DNA from: Candidatus Cloacimonadota bacterium
Lineage (GTDB): Bacteria; Cloacimonadota; Cloacimonadia; Cloacimonadales; TCS61
Assembly: GCA_030667725.1 (NCBI GenBank)
Contig: DAOUVH010000004.1
Coordinates: forward strand, 1-17,094
DNA: 17,094 nt
Direction of reading: 5' to 3'
Position 1 is the stretch's first letter; each line of letters begins with the position of its first letter. The translations under genes were made by a program, and so were the position numbers. The notes under the pieces are model-generated. The model made no database searches. It saw only the letters and a program-made list of their open reading frames with translations, and had not been told where the DNA came from. Shown here piece after piece: positions 1 to 7,405 of this stretch.

Positions 1-1011
1 GCGGTAGATCTTTTTTAGAATTCTATTGGCAGCATGAATAAAATCCGGTGTGTAGCCAGAGGGGAGAGGAAGACGTGCCTTAGCATAATTTGCATATTGC
101 GGCTCGTTCTTAAACCGATTTGTGGAAAGAAATATTATAATAAGTGAAGCTACCTGGTTTTCGGAACGCAATTTTTTCACAGCTACACTGCAGTAATCGG
201 AAGTTGCTTCCATCAAATCCTGCAATTCAGTTACAGTATTTCCAAATGACTTGGATGACACGATCTCTTTCTTTGGTTTTATATCCATTTCTAAGTCAAT
301 ACAGGCAATTCCACGCAATTCTTTTACCATCCGCAGACCAACGATGGTCATTTTATTTTGCACCCAATTATCTGGAACTTGAGTAAGCTCATACGCATTT
401 GTAATTCCATTGCGGCGCAGCATTTTGGCATATTGCCTTCCCACACCCCAAATGTGTTCTACTCCCACCCAGCGCAGGATCTTATCTCTGTCGGGATGAT
501 CTGTAATATCAAAAACACCTTCCGCAAAATTATGCTTTTTGGCAAAACGATTTGCAATTTTTGCCAGAGTTTTGGTGGGACCGATACCAATTGAAACCGG
601 CAACCCCGTATGTTGCCACACGATTTTCTTTATTTGCCTGCCATAGTCAGTCAGGTTCAGATGCTCAAATCCTCTCAACGACAAAAATGCTTCATCAATA
701 GAATACACTTCAAGATCGGGGGTGAATATTGATAATGTATCCATAACTCTAGTAGACATATCACCGTATAATGTATAATTTGAGGAAAACAGTTTGATGC
801 CATGCCTTCTGATAAAATGTTTATCAATTTTGAAGGCAGCAGCTCCACGGGAAATTCCCAATTTTTTTAATTCGTTGGAAAGTGCTACGATTATACCGTC
901 ATTATTTGATAATATGCCCACGGGTTTATTTGCAAGATGCGGATTAAACACTTTCTCGCATGATGCGTAAAAGCTGTTGCAATCAACTAAAGCGACAGTA
1001 TTTTTTGCCAT
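1..1011 (-). CDS. umuC: UmuC-like Y-family DNA polymerase (DNA polymerase V catalytic subunit), 3' end outside window
   Basis: Error-prone translesion polymerase subunit that partners processed UmuD. An uninterrupted reading frame of 337 codons runs from an ATG at 1011 to the window edge without a stop. Y-family signatures are visible: the metal-binding Asp in LVDCNSFYASCEKVF (D10), LSNNDG near residue 34, YGDMSTRVM near 82 and the catalytic YSIDEAF (D106, E107). A helix-hairpin-helix-like stretch follows (WGVGRQYAKML), then the little-finger domain. E. coli UmuC is about 420 aa, so roughly 85 residues are missing to the left. The start lies 2 nt after the umuD stop, with GAGG just upstream, so the two are translationally coupled. 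The umuDC order points to SOS mutagenesis, but I could not identify a LexA box. Family assignment is firm. Confidence 0.95.
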   Translation of the reverse strand, partial: MAKNTVALVDCNSFYASCEKVFNPHLANKPVGILSNNDGIIVALSNELKKLGISRGAAAFKIDKHFIRRHGIKLFSSNYTLYGDMSTRVMDTLSIFTPDLEVYSIDEAFLSLRGFEHLNLTDYGRQIKKIVWQHTGLPVSIGIGPTKTLAKIANRFAKKHNFAEGVFDITDHPDRDKILRWVGVEHIWGVGRQYAKMLRRNGITNAYELTQVPDNWVQNKMTIVGLRMVKELRGIACIDLEMDIKPKKEIVSSKSFGNTVTELQDLMEATSDYCSVAVKKLRSENQVASLIIIFLSTNRFKNEPQYANYAKARLPLPSGYTPDFIHAANRILKKIYR

Positions 1012-1013
1012 TG

Positions 1014-1481
1014 TTACCTCATCTTATGAATGGAATAGATAACTACACCCCAAATATGGAAATTTATATCGCGTGTAATTTCAAGAGGTTCAAATTCTGG
1101 ATTCTCAGGTGCGAGAAACCATTTTTTATTCTTTTTATAAAGCCGCTTTACTGTAAGTTCACCATCAACTATTGCTATCACTATTTTTTTGTGAGCTGGT
1201 TCTACTGCTCTATCAACGATGAGAATGTCTCCCGGATAAATTCCTGCATCTACCATGGAATATCCCTCAACCTTTACAAAATAGGTTGCCGAAGGATGAG
1301 AAATGAGATGTTCATTTAGTTCAAGGTTCTCTTCAATGTAATCCTGGGCGGGAGAAGGAAAACCGGCAGGTACTTCATTTCCAAGAAGAGGTCGTGGCAG
1401 GGAAGTAGACATTTTACAATGAAAAAGATCTGCAATAGTATTACCTGATTTGTGTTTTAATTTGTTACTTCTCATACTCAT
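1014..1481 (-). CDS. umuD: UmuD-like self-cleaving SOS protein (peptidase S24)
   Basis: UmuD is cleaved by itself on RecA filaments to give UmuD', which activates UmuC. From the chosen ATG (155 aa) the S24 features are clear: the cleavage site PAGFPSPAQDY (Ala-Gly, residues 39-40; E. coli UmuD has Cys-Gly), the catalytic Ser in VEGYSMVDAG (S75) and the catalytic Lys in LTVKRL (K112). The tail HIWGVVIYSIHKMR matches the family C-terminus. An ATG further upstream at 1499 is also open. I prefer 1481 because GGGAG at 1491-1495 sits 9 nt before it, whereas 1499 has only a weak GAAG. About 15 residues more than E. coli UmuD precede the cleavage site. It is followed directly by umuC. Function is firm; the start is less certain. 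Confidence 0.92.
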   Translation of the reverse strand: MSMRSNKLKHKSGNTIADLFHCKMSTSLPRPLLGNEVPAGFPSPAQDYIEENLELNEHLISHPSATYFVKVEGYSMVDAGIYPGDILIVDRAVEPAHKKIVIAIVDGELTVKRLYKKNKKWFLAPENPEFEPLEITRDINFHIWGVVIYSIHKMR

Positions 1482-1511
1482 TATTCTTAGCTCCCACATA
1501 CTTCAATTCAA

Positions 1512-1538
1512 AAATTATCCTTATAGTTAAAATGTCAA
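1512..1538 (-). promoter_or_regulatory. Candidate sigma70-type promoter of umuDC
   Basis: On the minus strand an exact TTGACA (-35) at 1533-1538 is followed by TAATTT at 1512-1517 with a short 15-nt spacer, about 30 nt before the umuD start. No convincing LexA-type palindrome overlaps it, so SOS control rests on gene identity only. Confidence 0.45.
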
Positions 1539-1622
1539 TACATATATTAACCTAAAAGATAATACGGTGAATTAGATTTAAAAGCATTTATTTATAAGAA
1601 ATAATTAACCAAAGTAAAATTC

Positions 1623-1650
1623 TTGACATAGTAAAATACAAATTTACTAA
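1623..1650 (+). promoter_or_regulatory. Promoter of the DUF5684-like gene with overlapping palindrome
   Basis: TTGACA at 1623-1628 and TACTAA at 1645-1650 are separated by 16 nt, and the gene start lies 30 nt downstream. A perfect inverted repeat, TAGTAAA-N7-TTTACTA (1629-1649), fills the spacer and overlaps the -10. That is the typical position of a repressor operator. The binding protein is unknown. Confidence 0.55.
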
Positions 1651-1679
1651 TTGTTTCATAAAAAAAAGGAGGATGTATT

Positions 1680-2051
1680 ATGTATGATGATGCTGGTGCA
1701 AGTGCTGCTGCCGGAATCGGTGCAGGAATGTTAATTTTATATTTTGTGGTTTTAATTTTTATGCTCATTGTAATGTGGAAAATTTTTACTAAAGCAGGAA
1801 AGCCAGGCTGGGGTATTCTAATTCCAATTTACAATATCATTTTGATGCTCGAAATTGCCGGTCGTCCAGGTTGGTGGTTCTTACTGATGCTGATCCCGGG
1901 TGTTAATTTTGTTATAAGTATTATAGTTATTTTAGACTTTGCTAAAGCATTTGGTAAAGGAACTGGTTTTGGGATAGGTATGTTGTTTTTTGGTATTATA
2001 TTCTATCCGATATTAGCATTTGGTGATGCACAGTACGTAGGAAGTAATTAG
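1680..2051 (+). CDS. Small multi-pass membrane protein, DUF5684-like
   Basis: A 123-aa protein of unknown function. After a short Ala/Gly-rich N-terminus there are three or four hydrophobic segments (about 16-35, 45-60, 65-88 and 98-117). The pattern WKIFTKAGKPGWGILIPIYN, a second AGRPGWWFL block and the ending PILAFGDAQY are what I associate with DUF5684 membrane proteins, some of which are linked to signal-peptidase-like proteins. A very strong ribosome binding site (AGGAGG at 1667-1672, 7 nt spacing) fixes the ATG. It is monocistronic: its own promoter precedes it and a strong terminator follows. The family label is from memory; the membrane topology is read from the sequence. Confidence 0.8.
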   Translation: MYDDAGASAAAGIGAGMLILYFVVLIFMLIVMWKIFTKAGKPGWGILIPIYNIILMLEIAGRPGWWFLLMLIPGVNFVISIIVILDFAKAFGKGTGFGIGMLFFGIIFYPILAFGDAQYVGSN

Positions 2052-2074
2052 AGTTTTAAAATTACAAAAATTTT

Positions 2075-2101
2075 AGCACCGCTTTCGGGCGGTGCTTTTT
2101 A
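2075..2101 (+). terminator. Intrinsic terminator after the DUF5684-like gene
   Basis: A GC-rich stem, GCACCGC (2076-2082) with GCGGTGC (2089-2095), has a 6-nt loop and is followed directly by TTTTT. It lies 24 nt after the stop codon and isolates this gene from the threonine aldolase downstream. Confidence 0.92.
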
Positions 2102-2109
2102 TTTGTGAT

Positions 2110-2137
2110 TTGACAAAAATATAGAGTATAGTAATAA
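2110..2137 (+). promoter_or_regulatory. Candidate promoter of the threonine aldolase gene
   Basis: TTGACA at 2110-2115 and TAATAA at 2132-2137 are separated by 16 nt, and the start codon lies 29 nt downstream. It sits just after the preceding terminator, as expected for an independent transcript. Confidence 0.6.
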
Positions 2138-2166
2138 AAGTTCAAATACACAAAAGAGGGATTATT

Positions 2167-3204
2167 ATGAGAGATGAACTGAAACGTGGTTTTGCCAGTG
2201 ATAATAATGCTGGAATTCACCCAGAAGTATTAAACGCAATACAAGATGCAAATATGGGACATTGCATTGCGTATGGAGATGATATTTACACACAAAATGC
2301 AATTTCTAAGGTAAAAGAACATTTTGGTGAAGATATTGATGTCTACTTTATGTTCAATGGTACCGGCTCAAATGTGCTGGGCTTAAAGATGCTCACCGAG
2401 TCATACAATTCAATTATCTGTGCAGAGACCGCTCATATCAATGTGGATGAATGTGGTGCACCGGAGAAATTCACCGGATGTAAACTGCTTTCTGTTCCCA
2501 CCGAAAATGGGAAAATAACTGTAGAACAGATAAAATATCACATGCATGGATTTGATTTTGAACATCATTCCCAACCAAAAATTATCTCAATTGCACAAGT
2601 CACAGAACTTGGCACAGTTTATACTCCAAACGAAATAAAAAAAATTACTAATTATGCACATCAGAATGGAATGTTTGTTCACATGGATGGAGCAAGGCTT
2701 TGTAATGCTGCCGTAAGTTTGGATAGAAGCCTACGTGAGATTACTGCTGATGCTGGTATTGATGCCCTTTCATTTGGTCTAACCAAGAATGGAGCTATGA
2801 ATGCTGAAGCAATAATATTTTTTAATAAAAAGATGTCGGAGAATTTTAAATATTACCGTAAACAGGGGATGCAGTTGGCATCCAAAATGAGATTCATGGC
2901 AGTACAATTTGAAACACTTCTTACTAATGATCTTTGGAAGAAGAATGCAGAACACGCTAATAAAATGGCGAAAGCTCTTGCAGAAAAAGTTGCAATAGTT
3001 CCGCAGATACAGATAACTCAGGAAGTGGAAGCAAACGGAGTTTTTGCCATCGTTCCGCCGGATATCATCCCTAAATTGCAAAAAGAATTTTTCTTTTATA
3101 TGTGGGATGAAAATAAATCTGAAGTGAGATGGATGACCTCTTTTGATACAACAAAAGAAGACATCGATGAGTTTATCGAGCAATTAAAAAGTTTATTGAA
3201 ATAA
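2167..3204 (+). CDS. ltaE: Low-specificity L-threonine aldolase (PLP-dependent)
   Basis: A cytosolic fold-type-I PLP enzyme that splits L-threonine or L-allo-threonine into glycine and acetaldehyde. At 345 aa it has the usual family length. Visible landmarks are SDNNAGIHPE near the N-terminus, the GTGSN phosphate-binding turn (65-69), AETAH with the ring-stacking His (H90), HMDGARLCNA with the PLP-nitrogen Asp (D174), and the Schiff-base lysine in SFGLTKNGA (K207). GAGGG lies 6 nt before the ATG. It stands alone on the plus strand, between a terminator-isolated gene and the convergent end of the pilus operon, with only 13 nt between the stop codons. It has no evident link to the pilus genes. 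A related beta-eliminating lyase is the main alternative. The symbol follows the family; substrate preference cannot be read from the sequence. Confidence 0.9.
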   Translation: MRDELKRGFASDNNAGIHPEVLNAIQDANMGHCIAYGDDIYTQNAISKVKEHFGEDIDVYFMFNGTGSNVLGLKMLTESYNSIICAETAHINVDECGAPEKFTGCKLLSVPTENGKITVEQIKYHMHGFDFEHHSQPKIISIAQVTELGTVYTPNEIKKITNYAHQNGMFVHMDGARLCNAAVSLDRSLREITADAGIDALSFGLTKNGAMNAEAIIFFNKKMSENFKYYRKQGMQLASKMRFMAVQFETLLTNDLWKKNAEHANKMAKALAEKVAIVPQIQITQEVEANGVFAIVPPDIIPKLQKEFFFYMWDENKSEVRWMTSFDTTKEDIDEFIEQLKSLLK

Positions 3205-3214
3205 TAAAACTTTT
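3187..3214. terminator. Weak AT-rich inverted repeat between convergent genes, possible bidirectional terminator
   Basis: AAAAGTTTATT (3187-3197) pairs with AATAAAACTTTT (3203-3214) with one bulged base and a 5-nt loop. Runs of T or A flank it on both sides, so it could end both the aldolase and the pilQ transcript. The stem contains almost no GC, so this is tentative. Confidence 0.35.
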
Positions 3215-3217
3215 CTT

Positions 3218-4405
3218 CTATTTTCTGTCTTCTTCAAACAATTCATCGGCTTGAGTATTTTCTATTCTGCCTTCCTTAATTTGCTCTTCAACAGTTGGAG
3301 AACTTAATTTTCTTTCACTAATTTTATCTACAATATCTACTTTTAAAATAATTATCATTTCATTGGAGGATATTGCTTTACTGGTTCGACCAAAAATATA
3401 ACGAAGTCCAAATACCCACCATGGCAGATCTTTCAAAATGGGAACACCAGATCTCTCAAATTTTGTATCATTGTCATACAACCCTCCAATGACAGTTTCC
3501 TCACCATCGTATAACAGAACATCGGTACTAGATTTGCTTTTATTGATAATAGTGGTTAATGCACCCGGTATAGCAGAACTTTTTTCTATTTCCATCATTA
3601 AATGGATTGCTTGATTTTCATTTTCAGTGAGTATTTTTGGAGTTACAGTCAGGATCATACCGGTTTCATAGAATTTATCAATAACATTTCCAGCTTGATC
3701 AAAGGTTTTTATCGAGAAATCTTGACCAACTTGAACAAATCCTTTTTTCCCCGATACAACCGTAATAGTTGGTCTGGCAACTACTGCTCCTCTTTGGTAA
3801 GATTCTACGATTTTAAGAAGTGCATCAAGAGCAACAGTAACATTTCCTATATCAAAAATTTCGGGCATACTTTCGTCAATACTGGCAGCAATAATTTCAT
3901 CTCCCATATCGTCTGCTCCGCTTAAGTTGACGTGTATGTTACCATCTATAAGCGTATGCCAGTTAATTCCCACCTCTTTAGAGAGAGATCTGTCTGCCTT
4001 AAAGAATATAGCAGATATTCTAACTTGTTGTGAATTTGGTGTTATTAGCAGTTCTTGATCAGTAGTATCTTCCTTTTTTGCAATTTCCACGTCTCTAATA
4101 AGATAAACCCCAGGACGTTCCTCAAGCAAAAGACTATGATAACCGGTTATTAACATTAAGGCTTCATACCAATGCAATTGATTCACAGAAATACCGATTG
4201 GTTGATTGAAATTGCTTGTATTCAAAATATTCTTTCCTGCGAAATCCACAGAAAGATATTCGATAGCTTTTAGAGCAGCTACCAAATTTGTTTCACGGGA
4301 GATCGTTATCAACTCTTCCTCATTGATCTTTCTATTATTCTGTTCCTGACCAAATAAGGTAAGAACAAAGCACAGGAGAATAAGAAGGCTAACTAATTTC
4401 TTCAT
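3218..4405 (-). CDS. pilQ: Short PilQ/GspD-type secretin
   Basis: The outer-membrane channel through which the pilus would leave the cell. A signal peptide (MKKLVSLLILLCFVLTLFGQ) is followed by a small STN/N-domain-like segment (about 35-105). The secretin core follows: VVARPTITVVSGKKGFVQVGQ (about 208-227), YETGMILTVTPKI, the transmembrane region with LLYDGEETVIGGLYDN, and the family signature SGVPILKDLPWWVFGLRYIFG (about 319-339), ending in EMIIILKVDIV. At 395 aa it is much shorter than typical PilQ (600-900 aa), because the stacked N-domains are reduced. The tail after residue 360 is hydrophilic and acidic. It is the last gene of the operon; its ATG follows the pilOP stop by 1 nt, with GAGG as ribosome binding site. 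Secretin identity is firm; the symbol follows context. Confidence 0.88.
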   Translation of the reverse strand: MKKLVSLLILLCFVLTLFGQEQNNRKINEEELITISRETNLVAALKAIEYLSVDFAGKNILNTSNFNQPIGISVNQLHWYEALMLITGYHSLLLEERPGVYLIRDVEIAKKEDTTDQELLITPNSQQVRISAIFFKADRSLSKEVGINWHTLIDGNIHVNLSGADDMGDEIIAASIDESMPEIFDIGNVTVALDALLKIVESYQRGAVVARPTITVVSGKKGFVQVGQDFSIKTFDQAGNVIDKFYETGMILTVTPKILTENENQAIHLMMEIEKSSAIPGALTTIINKSKSSTDVLLYDGEETVIGGLYDNDTKFERSGVPILKDLPWWVFGLRYIFGRTSKAISSNEMIIILKVDIVDKISERKLSSPTVEEQIKEGRIENTQADELFEEDRK

Positions 4406-4406
4406 T

Positions 4407-5288
4407 TTAATCCTCTTTTAATTCATTCAAATAAATCTTTTTATCTTTATTTATGCCAATTTCATTCAACTTGAATACTGCATATTGCTCTTTCCAATTG
4501 ATAGATTCAAGAGTTCCATATGCTACTTTATCACCCAATTCAAGAATATGTATTCTACCAATTCGGTCTTTCATGAATACTTTATTAGGAGTTAATCCAA
4601 TCATACCGGCAGAATAGATATCTAAGAATTCTTGTTCCTTTTCATCAGGCATAGGTGCATGAATTCTAGAATAGAAAGGATCATATGCTATATTTTTGTA
4701 TTTCAATTTTCTAAATGGAATTTCACCGAGTTCAGATGCCGTTTCTTCGAAATATGCATTTAGTACAATCGTAAAATTAATATCTCCTGTTGAAATTTCA
4801 TCTTTTACATCTTCATTTATTTTTATTGATTCAATAACATAAAGCATATATTGACATTCGATCTGATAAATAAATGAATAGAAAGAACGTATAGGTGCCT
4901 TTCCGGCAATTGTATAAGTAAAATAACTGATATTTTCAATCTTGTTTAATCGATTATAAATAAAATTGAATTTTAAATTTGGACTGAAATTATCGCAAAT
5001 ATCCAGTAAATATTTATATGTTATTGTTGGATCGTTTTTCTGAGGAATAAGTTTACTTTCTCTTTGTACTTTTTTCTCAAGATCTTTCAGTGCTTTAACA
5101 AATAGTTCATGATCTTTCATATCCGGATTTGCTGCATTAAGATCATTTAATTGTTTTTGATTACTCTCATAAGTAGTTTTTATTACCTTGAGCTTTTTTA
5201 CAGAAGAAGTATTACCCAAAAGAAATCCTACAACTACCAAAACTAACAAGATTGAAAGAATAAGTGTATTTCTTAATGCATAATTCAT
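4407..5288 (-). CDS. PilO-PilP-like fusion, inner-membrane pilus alignment protein
   Basis: One membrane segment (about 9-26) follows a short cytoplasmic N-terminus. A coiled coil rich in K/E/L (about 28-80) and a PilO-like periplasmic domain (about 85-190) come next. After the linker DPFYSRIHAPMPDEKE, a C-terminal domain (about 218-290) contains GMIGLTPNKVFMKDRIGRIH, LELGDKVAYGTLESIN and AVFKLNEIG. This resembles the small beta domain of PilP or GspC, which normally contacts the secretin. PilO and PilP are usually separate proteins, and PilP is usually a lipoprotein; here one 293-aa chain seems to do both jobs. The gene lies between pilMN (1-nt gap) and pilQ (1-nt gap), the expected order. 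Similarity is by architecture and pattern, so the domain names are moderate-confidence inferences. Confidence 0.75.
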   Translation of the reverse strand: MNYALRNTLILSILLVLVVVGFLLGNTSSVKKLKVIKTTYESNQKQLNDLNAANPDMKDHELFVKALKDLEKKVQRESKLIPQKNDPTITYKYLLDICDNFSPNLKFNFIYNRLNKIENISYFTYTIAGKAPIRSFYSFIYQIECQYMLYVIESIKINEDVKDEISTGDINFTIVLNAYFEETASELGEIPFRKLKYKNIAYDPFYSRIHAPMPDEKEQEFLDIYSAGMIGLTPNKVFMKDRIGRIHILELGDKVAYGTLESINWKEQYAVFKLNEIGINKDKKIYLNELKED

Positions 5289-5289
5289 T

Positions 5290-7395
5290 TTATTTACCTT
5301 TGGTCTTGTCTATTTTATACTGTGCAGCTTTTGAAAGATCATTATCAGGATATTTCTCAATTAGTGTGTTCCAATATTGTATTGCCAATTTAAGGTTATT
5401 TTCTCTTTCACTGCAATTACCAAGCATAATGAGTGCATCTGGTGATTTACTACCGTTTAGTTTGTGAACCGTTTCCAATACCTCTCTTGCCTCAGTATAA
5501 CGATTCATTAAATATAAACATTCACCGATAAAATATTTTGCATTATAGGCCATTTTATGTTGCGGATAACTTTTCACAAATTCCCTGAACTGATCAAATG
5601 CACTATTGATATCTCCTGAAAAATATAAAGAAAGAATTAAATGATATTTTTCGGTAATTTCTTCAGGAGCTTCAGTAATTACTTCTGTCTCTAGTTTTTC
5701 TTCAATTTTCTCTATATTGGCTTCTTCCTGTTGAGCCGGCTTCATTGATTCCGTCTCTTCCGTTGCAATGCTTTTCCATGATTCTGGATCAGGGTAGTTA
5801 CTGGAAATGTTAAACTTCCAAATAGTAAGTTCCTGGGCTTCATTTTTTGATACGTTTGTAATCCTGCTTTCCGGAAAGAGTTTAGAAAAAGCAATTACTG
5901 CACGCCTATTTGTTGTATATCCATCAACAGTGAATCCCTTGTCGTTACTTGAGATGTCACTGAACCAGCTCAATCTGTTTTTATTCAGAGATTTAGAATA
6001 TACATCAAGAATATGATTCCATTGATTTCTATTCCCTGTGAGCATATCTACTTTAGCCATGTTTGCTTTAAGAACATTCAATTTGGCTTTAATCTCATTA
6101 AGTCTTGATATAAGTTCACGGTTCTTAGTAAGTTCACGTTCTACCTGATAGTTCTTTTTTTGATAATCAACAATATCTTGTTTTAACTCTAGATTTTTAA
6201 TAGTCCCTGAAAAAGCAAAATAGAAGATAGCTGCCAGAACCAAAAAACCATGCCAGGCAATTTTAAAATACTTCTGATTCTCAATTACCCTATTCGGTAA
6301 CAGATTTGTTGAGCTGAAATTTTTATTCTTAGGTTCTAAAGTTTTCCAGGCTAATTCAATCGGGATAGCATATTGGGCAATTTTTTCAGGTGTAATCTTG
6401 TCTTCCATTCCTTCTTGAATACCCAGACGCCCAAGATCGATCCTTGCTATCTTATCACCTTCTTGTGCAGCGGAGCGGAAGTATTCTAAATCTTCATCAG
6501 TAGTGCTATCACCTGCTAAAATTATATTTTTTGTAATGTGGATATTGGAAATATCTTGCTCAAGAAGTACTTTAGAGTAGAGAGTTTCTCTCATAGATAC
6601 TTCATCACTGTCAGGAACAATAATAGGGAATGTTTTTATTTGAATACCGTTTCTCAGAACGATACCAACCTTGTAATCAAAACCAATATATAGAAGTAGA
6701 CTGTATTCATCTTCAGTAAAGTCATAATTATGATTAACCAGATTAATCAAAGCTACTTCATTTGTATCAATATGGTTGTAAAAATATCTTTCTTTAGATA
6801 GGATCAGGTTAACATCTCTTAAGGCATGGAAAAGTCTAAATTTTCCTGTATGTACGAAGGCAAATCCAGATTTATCAGGATTCAAAATATAATCGAAAGA
6901 ATAATTATTTGCCTTAATCTCATCTTTTGAAAAGAATTCTTTTAGAAGGCGTTTATGAAGATTGTTTGTTCCGTATGAAGAATCAAATTGGAAATATGAG
7001 ATTTGTTCATCATTTGCATTGAAAGATATTTTTCCTCTTTCAAGTGGGAACTGCTGTAGGAAATTCTGCAGATCACGCAAACCTGGCAACATATCTTCTT
7101 TTGCTGAACCATCAAATTTATCAGAACTTTCAAACTCTGATATCTCTGGTAATGAAAAGTCCTCATCTTCAATTTCAGATAATTCTGAAAGTTTGATCTC
7201 ATCCTCTTGTTGTTCTAAAGGAAGAACGGCTTCATCCTTATCTTCCACTTCTTGGCGGAAGAGTGCAGAAGATAACATAGTTTCTTCCAAACTTTGAACA
7301 GATACAATGCCGTTACAAAGAGAAAGCTGAGCTATTTTTACCTTCATCCCGTCTTTATAAATCCCGAATGCAAGTTTTTCTTTATTTTTAGCCAT
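5290..7395 (-). CDS. PilM-PilN fusion with C-terminal TPR domain
   Basis: A 701-aa protein in one uninterrupted frame. Residues 1-355 look like a divergent PilM (actin-like fold): the start LAFGIYKDGMKVKIAQLS resembles the GIDIGSSSVKLVQL entry of PilM, with a long acidic insert at about 48-100. At 364-369 is NLLPNR, matching the NLLPxR motif at the PilN N-terminus that docks into PilM. A membrane segment (376-396), a coiled coil (about 398-448) and a PilN-like periplasmic domain (about 450-530) follow. A Glu-rich linker (540-582) leads to three TPR/YbgF-like repeats (about 583-697, e.g. ALIMLGNCSERENNLKLAIQYW). It would sit in the inner membrane with PilM in the cytoplasm and the TPRs in the periplasm. 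It follows pilT by 10 nt and precedes pilOP by 1 nt. The fused architecture is the notable point; actin-type nucleotide motifs look degenerate. Confidence 0.8.
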   Translation of the reverse strand: MAKNKEKLAFGIYKDGMKVKIAQLSLCNGIVSVQSLEETMLSSALFRQEVEDKDEAVLPLEQQEDEIKLSELSEIEDEDFSLPEISEFESSDKFDGSAKEDMLPGLRDLQNFLQQFPLERGKISFNANDEQISYFQFDSSYGTNNLHKRLLKEFFSKDEIKANNYSFDYILNPDKSGFAFVHTGKFRLFHALRDVNLILSKERYFYNHIDTNEVALINLVNHNYDFTEDEYSLLLYIGFDYKVGIVLRNGIQIKTFPIIVPDSDEVSMRETLYSKVLLEQDISNIHITKNIILAGDSTTDEDLEYFRSAAQEGDKIARIDLGRLGIQEGMEDKITPEKIAQYAIPIELAWKTLEPKNKNFSSTNLLPNRVIENQKYFKIAWHGFLVLAAIFYFAFSGTIKNLELKQDIVDYQKKNYQVERELTKNRELISRLNEIKAKLNVLKANMAKVDMLTGNRNQWNHILDVYSKSLNKNRLSWFSDISSNDKGFTVDGYTTNRRAVIAFSKLFPESRITNVSKNEAQELTIWKFNISSNYPDPESWKSIATEETESMKPAQQEEANIEKIEEKLETEVITEAPEEITEKYHLILSLYFSGDINSAFDQFREFVKSYPQHKMAYNAKYFIGECLYLMNRYTEAREVLETVHKLNGSKSPDALIMLGNCSERENNLKLAIQYWNTLIEKYPDNDLSKAAQYKIDKTKGK

Positions 7396-7405
7396 TATTT
7401 ATCTC

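Noticed and set aside
1482..1680. LexA/SOS box in front of umuD
   Set aside because: I looked for known LexA-type palindromes around the TTGACA promoter and found none; the one good palindrome belongs to the divergent gene's promoter.
2779..3183. Antisense ORF of 134 codons inside the threonine aldolase gene
   Set aside because: The opposite strand carries a clear enzyme with conserved motifs; the antisense translation is Phe/His/Cys-rich with no recognisable domain and no ribosome binding site.
6942..7297. Overlapping ORFs on both strands within the acidic insert of the PilM-like domain
   Set aside because: Low-complexity GAA/GAT-rich coding sequence gives open shadow frames (Ser-rich on the opposite strand); there are no start signals or domains.
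5290..7395. PilMN fusion as an assembly or frame artefact
   Set aside because: 701 codons run without interruption, the NLLPNR junction motif is in place and neighbouring gaps are 1-10 nt, as expected for a genuine gene.
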